Shown here: in pieces, positions 59,956 through 64,000 of the stretch
How the letters are laid out: each line of letters starts with the position of its first letter
How positions within the stretch are numbered: position 1 is the stretch's first letter
NCBI GenBank assembly: GCA_020632925.1
Contig: JACKER010000012.1
Location: forward strand, 248,001 to 312,000
Direction of reading: 5' to 3'
Origin: Alphaproteobacteria bacterium
Lineage (GTDB): Bacteria > Myxococcota_A > UBA796 > GCA-2862545
Length of the DNA: 64,000 nt
Notes under the pieces: generated by a model
What the model was told of the DNA's origin: nothing
Seen by the model: the letters and a program-made list of their open reading frames with translations, nothing else
Databases searched by the model: none
Translations under genes and position numbers: made by a program

Positions 59956-60438
59956 TCACAGGTCGTCGAAGGAGCCGCTGTCCGGATCGGGCAGGTCCTC
60001 GTCCACGTCTGCGCGGGCCGCCTTCAGCGCGCGGCCGATCTCCGCGAGCGCCCGCCGCTCGCCGTCGCTGGTCGAGAAGGCCACACCGAACAACCCGCCC
60101 GCCGCACGCGCCACGTCGAGGCAGTGCTGCTCGACGTCCTGGAGCACCCGTGGCCCCCAGTCCGCGGTCGGACCCCGGTGGCGGAGGGCGAGCGCCACCA
60201 GCACCCGGCGCCCGAGCTCCAGATCCTCGTCCGACGGGCGCTCCGCCAGCCAGTGCTCCCAGGGCCCGGCGGTCAGCCCGTAGCCGCGTGCGACCTCCAG
60301 GATCCGCAGGCGTTCGGCCGCCTGGACGCTGCCGTCCGCCCACGCGACCTGGACGAGCGGGAGCAGCAGCACCGCCGACAGCGTGTCCGGACCGATCCCG
60401 AGCTTCTCCAGGGCTACCGCCAGCTCCGAATCCCTCAC
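59956..60438 (-). CDS. TerB-like helical protein
   Basis: The product is 160 residues from a GTG with GGAGG 4 nt upstream. The pattern LLLPLVQVAWADGSVQAAER with DGxxxxxER resembles the TerB/TerY-associated metal-binding helix pair; FSTSDGERRALAEIGRALKA repeats it near the C-terminus. Such proteins are cytoplasmic and linked to stress responses. Function here unknown. No other ter genes are nearby. Confidence 0.65.
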   Translation of the reverse strand: MRDSELAVALEKLGIGPDTLSAVLLLPLVQVAWADGSVQAAERLRILEVARGYGLTAGPWEHWLAERPSDEDLELGRRVLVALALRHRGPTADWGPRVLQDVEQHCLDVARAAGGLFGVAFSTSDGERRALAEIGRALKAARADVDEDLPDPDSGSFDDL

Positions 60439-60542
60439 GGCCCCTCCGCCGACCGTGTAACGCCCCTGGATCGGCCCGCCCGGTGCGACATTTTTCCCGC
60501 GATCTGCGGCCGCCGACGCGGCGCGATCACGGATCGAAGGTG

Positions 60543-60577
60543 AGATCCGGATCTGGCACGCCCGCTGCATGTAGGAT
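60543..60577 (+). promoter_or_regulatory. 12-bp palindrome and TAGGAT box before the vWA gene
   Basis: AGATCCGGATCT (60543-60554) is a perfect palindrome ending 17 nt before TAGGAT (60572-60577), that is, over the -35 position. It could be an operator. Confidence 0.35.
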
Positions 60578-60595
60578 CGCTCGACGGAGGTCACC

Positions 60596-61579
60596 GTGTC
60601 GCGCCTGCTCCCCCTCGCCCTGCTCCCGCTGGTCGCCTGCAGCTCCGAGACCTCGTTCCTCTACCAGTCGACGGTCGACACGTTCGTCCAGACGCCCAAC
60701 GACGAGGTCGACATCCTCTTCGTCGTCGACGACTCGAACTCGATGGCCGAGGAGCAGGCGGCGCTCGCGGACGCGTTCACGGACTTCATCGCCGAGATCG
60801 AGAACGCGAACAGCAAGTTCCAGATCGGCGTCGTCACGACCTCGGCCGACACCGACGATCCGCGCGTCGGCGAGCTCATCGGCAGCCCGCCGTTCCTCAC
60901 CGCCGACGACGACTACGTCTCGAAGTTCAAGTCGCGGGTGCAGGTCGGCGTCGAGGGCTCGGACAAGGAGAAGGGCCTGGCGGCGGCCGCGGCGGCGCTG
61001 TCCCCGGAGCGCCTCGCGGGCACCAACGCAGGCTTCATCCGGCCCGACGCCAACCTGCTGGTGGCCGTCGTCTCCGACGAGGAGGACTGCTCGGACGACG
61101 GCGTGCTCGACGGCTACGACTCGGACGCCTGCTACACCAACCCCGAGTTCCTCGCGCCGGTCGGCGAGTACCTCGACGCGATCGTCGACGCCAAGAACGG
61201 TCGGGCGGACCTGGTGTCCTTCGGCGCCATCATCAGCCCGGCCTCGGACTCCGCGTGCGACACGGCCTACCCGGCGGTCCGCTACGCGCTCGGCGCGCAC
61301 GAGCTCGGCGGCATGGTGGGCAACATCTGCCAGCCGGACTGGAGCGACATGCTCTACGACCTCGGGCTGACGGCGTCCGGCCTGCTCGACGAGTTCGTGC
61401 TCTCCCAGCCCGCGCTCGAGGAGTCGATCGAGGTCACCGTGAACGGCGAGCCGGTCGAGCAGAGCACGCGCGATGGCTGGTCCTACGTCCCTTCGCGGAC
61501 GGCGGTCCTGTTCCTGGGCAACGCCATCCCTCCGCGCGGCGCCGAGGTCGTCGTCCAGTACGAGATCCAGCCGAACTAG
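60596..61579 (+). CDS. von Willebrand factor A lipoprotein
   Basis: The product is 327 residues. GTG with CGGAGG 5 nt upstream; signal MSRLLPLALLPLVAC. The vWA fold starts VDILFVVDDSNSMAEEQAAL, where DDSNS is the MIDAS metal site; GVVTTSADTDDPRVGEL and LLVAVVSDEEDCSDDGVLDG are later strands. Several Cys lie in the loop after the fourth strand. Myxobacterial members are thought to be surface proteins; the ligand is unknown. Confidence 0.83.
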   Translation: MSRLLPLALLPLVACSSETSFLYQSTVDTFVQTPNDEVDILFVVDDSNSMAEEQAALADAFTDFIAEIENANSKFQIGVVTTSADTDDPRVGELIGSPPFLTADDDYVSKFKSRVQVGVEGSDKEKGLAAAAAALSPERLAGTNAGFIRPDANLLVAVVSDEEDCSDDGVLDGYDSDACYTNPEFLAPVGEYLDAIVDAKNGRADLVSFGAIISPASDSACDTAYPAVRYALGAHELGGMVGNICQPDWSDMLYDLGLTASGLLDEFVLSQPALEESIEVTVNGEPVEQSTRDGWSYVPSRTAVLFLGNAIPPRGAEVVVQYEIQPN

Positions 61580-61591
61580 GCGCTCCTCGGG

Positions 61592-61597
61592 TAGCCT
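61592..61597 (+). promoter_or_regulatory. Candidate -10 box (TAGCCT)
   Basis: GGGTAGCCT lies 16 nt before the ATG of the phosphofructokinase gene. Confidence 0.35.
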
Positions 61598-61613
61598 GGG
61601 GCCCGGGGGAGAC

Positions 61614-62672
61614 ATGAGGATCGGCGTGTTGACGAGCGGCGGCGACGCCCCGGGGATGAACGGGTGTGTCCGCTCGGTGGTGAAGGGTGCGGTGGGCCAG
61701 GGCCACACGGCCATCGGCATCCGCCGCGGGTACGAGGGGCTGCTGGCGGGCGACGCGAGCGAGCTGTCGCTGGACGCGGTGGACGGCCTCTCCCGATACG
61801 GTGGCACCCGCCTCGGCTCCGCCCGCTGCAAGGCCATGATGACGCCCGCCGGGCTCCAGCGGGCGCTCGACCGGATCGGGGAGATGGCGCTCGACGCGCT
61901 GATCGTGATCGGCGGGAACGGGTCGCTCACCGGCGCCCACGCGCTCGCCCCTCACACGCCGGCACGGATCGTCGGCGTCCCGGCCTCCATCGACAACGAC
62001 GTGGGCCACAGCGCGCTCGCGATCGGCGTCGACACGGCGGTCAACACGATCGTGGACGCCGCGGACCGCATCTCGGACACCGCCACCGCGCACCACCGGG
62101 TGTTCGTCATCGAGGTGATGGGCCGCCACTGCGGGTTCCTCGCGATGCGCAGCGGGGTGGCGGCGGACGCCGACGCGATCCTCGTCCCCGAGCGCAAGCT
62201 GACGCGCGAGCAGGTGATCGAGCGATGCGTGGCCGTGCTGCGCGCGAGCTTCCGCGCGGGCCGCCACAAGGAGCGCGTGCTGATCGTGAAGGCCGAGGGG
62301 GTCGAGGTGCCGACGGCGGAGCTCGTCGCGGAGCTGCGTGGGGTGGTGGACGCGGAGATGACCGGCGTGGACGTTCGCGAGACCGTGCTCGGTCACATCG
62401 TACGGGGCGGTGCTCCGTCGGCGCTCGACCGCCTGATCGCAGCGCGGCTCGGGCTCGCCGCCGTGGACGCCGCCTGCCGGGGCCTGACGGACGTGATGGT
62501 GGGCTGGGAGCCGCCTCGAGGCGCCGGCGAGCCCACGCGCGACCCGTCGGTGCGGACCGTGCGGCTCGCGGAGGTGCTCGTGGAGACGGAGCGGATGCTG
62601 TCCGCCGACTCCGAGCTGGCGCGGGCCCGTCTGGCGCTGCTGGACATGGCGGACGGGCTCCTGGCGCTCTGA
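61614..62672 (+). CDS. pfkA: 6-phosphofructokinase
   Basis: The product is 352 residues. Motifs: LTSGGDAPGMNGCVRSVV (nucleotide site), IVIGGNGSLTGAHAL, ASIDNDVGHSALAIGVDTAV (catalytic Asp in DND), EVMGRHCGFLAM and LGHIVRGGAPSALDRL. The Gly in GGNGS points to ATP rather than pyrophosphate use. The preceding residue is Asn where most ATP-PFKs have Asp (GGDGS), which is noteworthy because that Asp helps hold magnesium. It catalyses the committed step of glycolysis. Confidence 0.93.
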   Translation: MRIGVLTSGGDAPGMNGCVRSVVKGAVGQGHTAIGIRRGYEGLLAGDASELSLDAVDGLSRYGGTRLGSARCKAMMTPAGLQRALDRIGEMALDALIVIGGNGSLTGAHALAPHTPARIVGVPASIDNDVGHSALAIGVDTAVNTIVDAADRISDTATAHHRVFVIEVMGRHCGFLAMRSGVAADADAILVPERKLTREQVIERCVAVLRASFRAGRHKERVLIVKAEGVEVPTAELVAELRGVVDAEMTGVDVRETVLGHIVRGGAPSALDRLIAARLGLAAVDAACRGLTDVMVGWEPPRGAGEPTRDPSVRTVRLAEVLVETERMLSADSELARARLALLDMADGLLAL

Positions 62673-62674
62673 GG

Positions 62675-63046
62675 TCAGTCGCGCTGGGCGTAGACCCGGC
62701 GCTCGAGGACGGCGGAGACCGCGACGCCGATGGCGTAGGCGAGCAGATCCCAGGGGTCGAAGGTCGAGCCGAGCACGGCGTGCAGCACCCAGTGGGCGTC
62801 GGGGCCCACGAGGTGCAGGGTCTGCAGGCACTCGATGCCCATCGACAACGTGCCGACCGTGATCAGCCGAGCGCGTGCCGACGCGATGGGACCCAGCGCG
62901 ATCATCGCCAGGAACGCGTCGAGGAACACGACCACCACGGCGTCGCCGACGAAGCCCCGGAGCCATCCGTGAGCGTACAGGAAGATCAGGACGAGCGCGA
63001 TCCAACCCGCTGCCGCGACCGCCGCCGGACGTATCCGCGATGACAC
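62675..63046 (-). CDS. DUF2809-like small membrane protein
   Basis: The product is 123 residues. GTG with GGAGG 9 nt upstream. About three to four helices are visible (VAAAGWIALVLIFLYAHGWL, FVGDAVVVVFLDAFLAMIAL, LLAYAIGVAVSAVLE). The motif LRGFVGDAVVVVFL is characteristic of DUF2809. Its stop lies 2 nt after the convergent pfkA stop. Function unknown. Confidence 0.7.
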   Translation of the reverse strand: MSSRIRPAAVAAAGWIALVLIFLYAHGWLRGFVGDAVVVVFLDAFLAMIALGPIASARARLITVGTLSMGIECLQTLHLVGPDAHWVLHAVLGSTFDPWDLLAYAIGVAVSAVLERRVYAQRD

Positions 63047-63079
63047 CGAGATCGACCTCCGACAGCATCCTACTCGTGG

Positions 63080-63085
63080 TACCGT
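63080..63085 (+). promoter_or_regulatory. Candidate -10 box (TACCGT)
   Basis: GTGGTACCGT lies 24 nt before the ATG of the last gene. Confidence 0.35.
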
Positions 63086-63109
63086 CGAGACAGTCTGCGA
63101 GGTCCTCCC

Positions 63110-64000
<891 letters not shown>

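Overview
The window is GC-rich and has the gene content of a myxobacterium-type member of the Myxococcota. It holds many short-signal lipoproteins (lipoboxes such as LVAC, LAAC, LLAAC), FG-GAP propeller proteins, thrombospondin type 3 and MopE-like calcium repeats, Ser/Thr kinases with PP2C, Gld-type ABC genes, a possible MYXO-CTERM tail, and ferritin-like and CDGSH proteins. I cannot name a genus. No rRNA, tRNA or CRISPR array was seen.

Layout. 1-11,160: a ferritin-like protein cut by the window edge, a lamin-tail/dikinase lipoprotein, an orphan cpaB, a membrane protein, and a four-gene minus-strand operon (kinase, beta-helix lipoprotein, TPR protein, periplasmic binding protein) in which every junction is TGATG. 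11,420-17,841: an ankyrin/surface-repeat protein, an ExbD/TonB-like protein, a tandem lipoprotein pair, a VapBC pair and a ferritin/CDGSH multidomain protein. 17,958-28,471: a 1287-residue FG-GAP lipoprotein, an M14 peptidase, two small genes with apparently leaderless promoters, and a gldA/F/G/DUF4340 operon. 28,590-34,940: accessory genes (a lipoprotein, an HNH-like protein, an orphan antitoxin with a truncated ParE), a second FG-GAP lipoprotein of identical architecture, and a SWIM-like pseudogene broken by homopolymer indels.

35,181-45,300 is a plastic island. An IS66 element (35,189-39,393, 8-bp target duplication) is itself split by an IS3 element (35,688-37,388). To its right lie an IS21 remnant, an MNT/HEPN toxin-antitoxin pair, a lipoprotein/YhfC-type membrane protease gene, a lower-GC lipoprotein gene, copies of a roughly 350-bp repeat, and the C-terminus of a dead tyrosine recombinase. 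Two 73-75 bp imperfect palindromes here have the form RYYYAAC ... GTTRRRY (one outer box deviates by one base), with conserved inner arms and one extra base in the same arm: the layout of integron attC sites. The gene between them starts about 24 nt from one core site and ends just before the next site, as a gene cassette would. I read this part as a decayed chromosomal integron. This is the most interesting signal in the window.

45,310-64,000: cutA, a secreted protein, an ATPase/TPR/winged-helix regulator, GNAT and PP2C genes divergent from a kinase-ATPase-TPR protein, an M14 peptidase, PPK2, an RCC1-like lipoprotein, a metzincin, a thioredoxin-fold lipoprotein, a TerB-like protein, a vWA lipoprotein, phosphofructokinase, a DUF2809-like protein and a thrombospondin-type-3 protein running off the end.

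Across the window a TANNNT box lies close upstream of many starts. At six genes it sits exactly 6 nt before the start codon, suggesting leaderless transcripts; I used this and visible GGAGG sites to choose starts.
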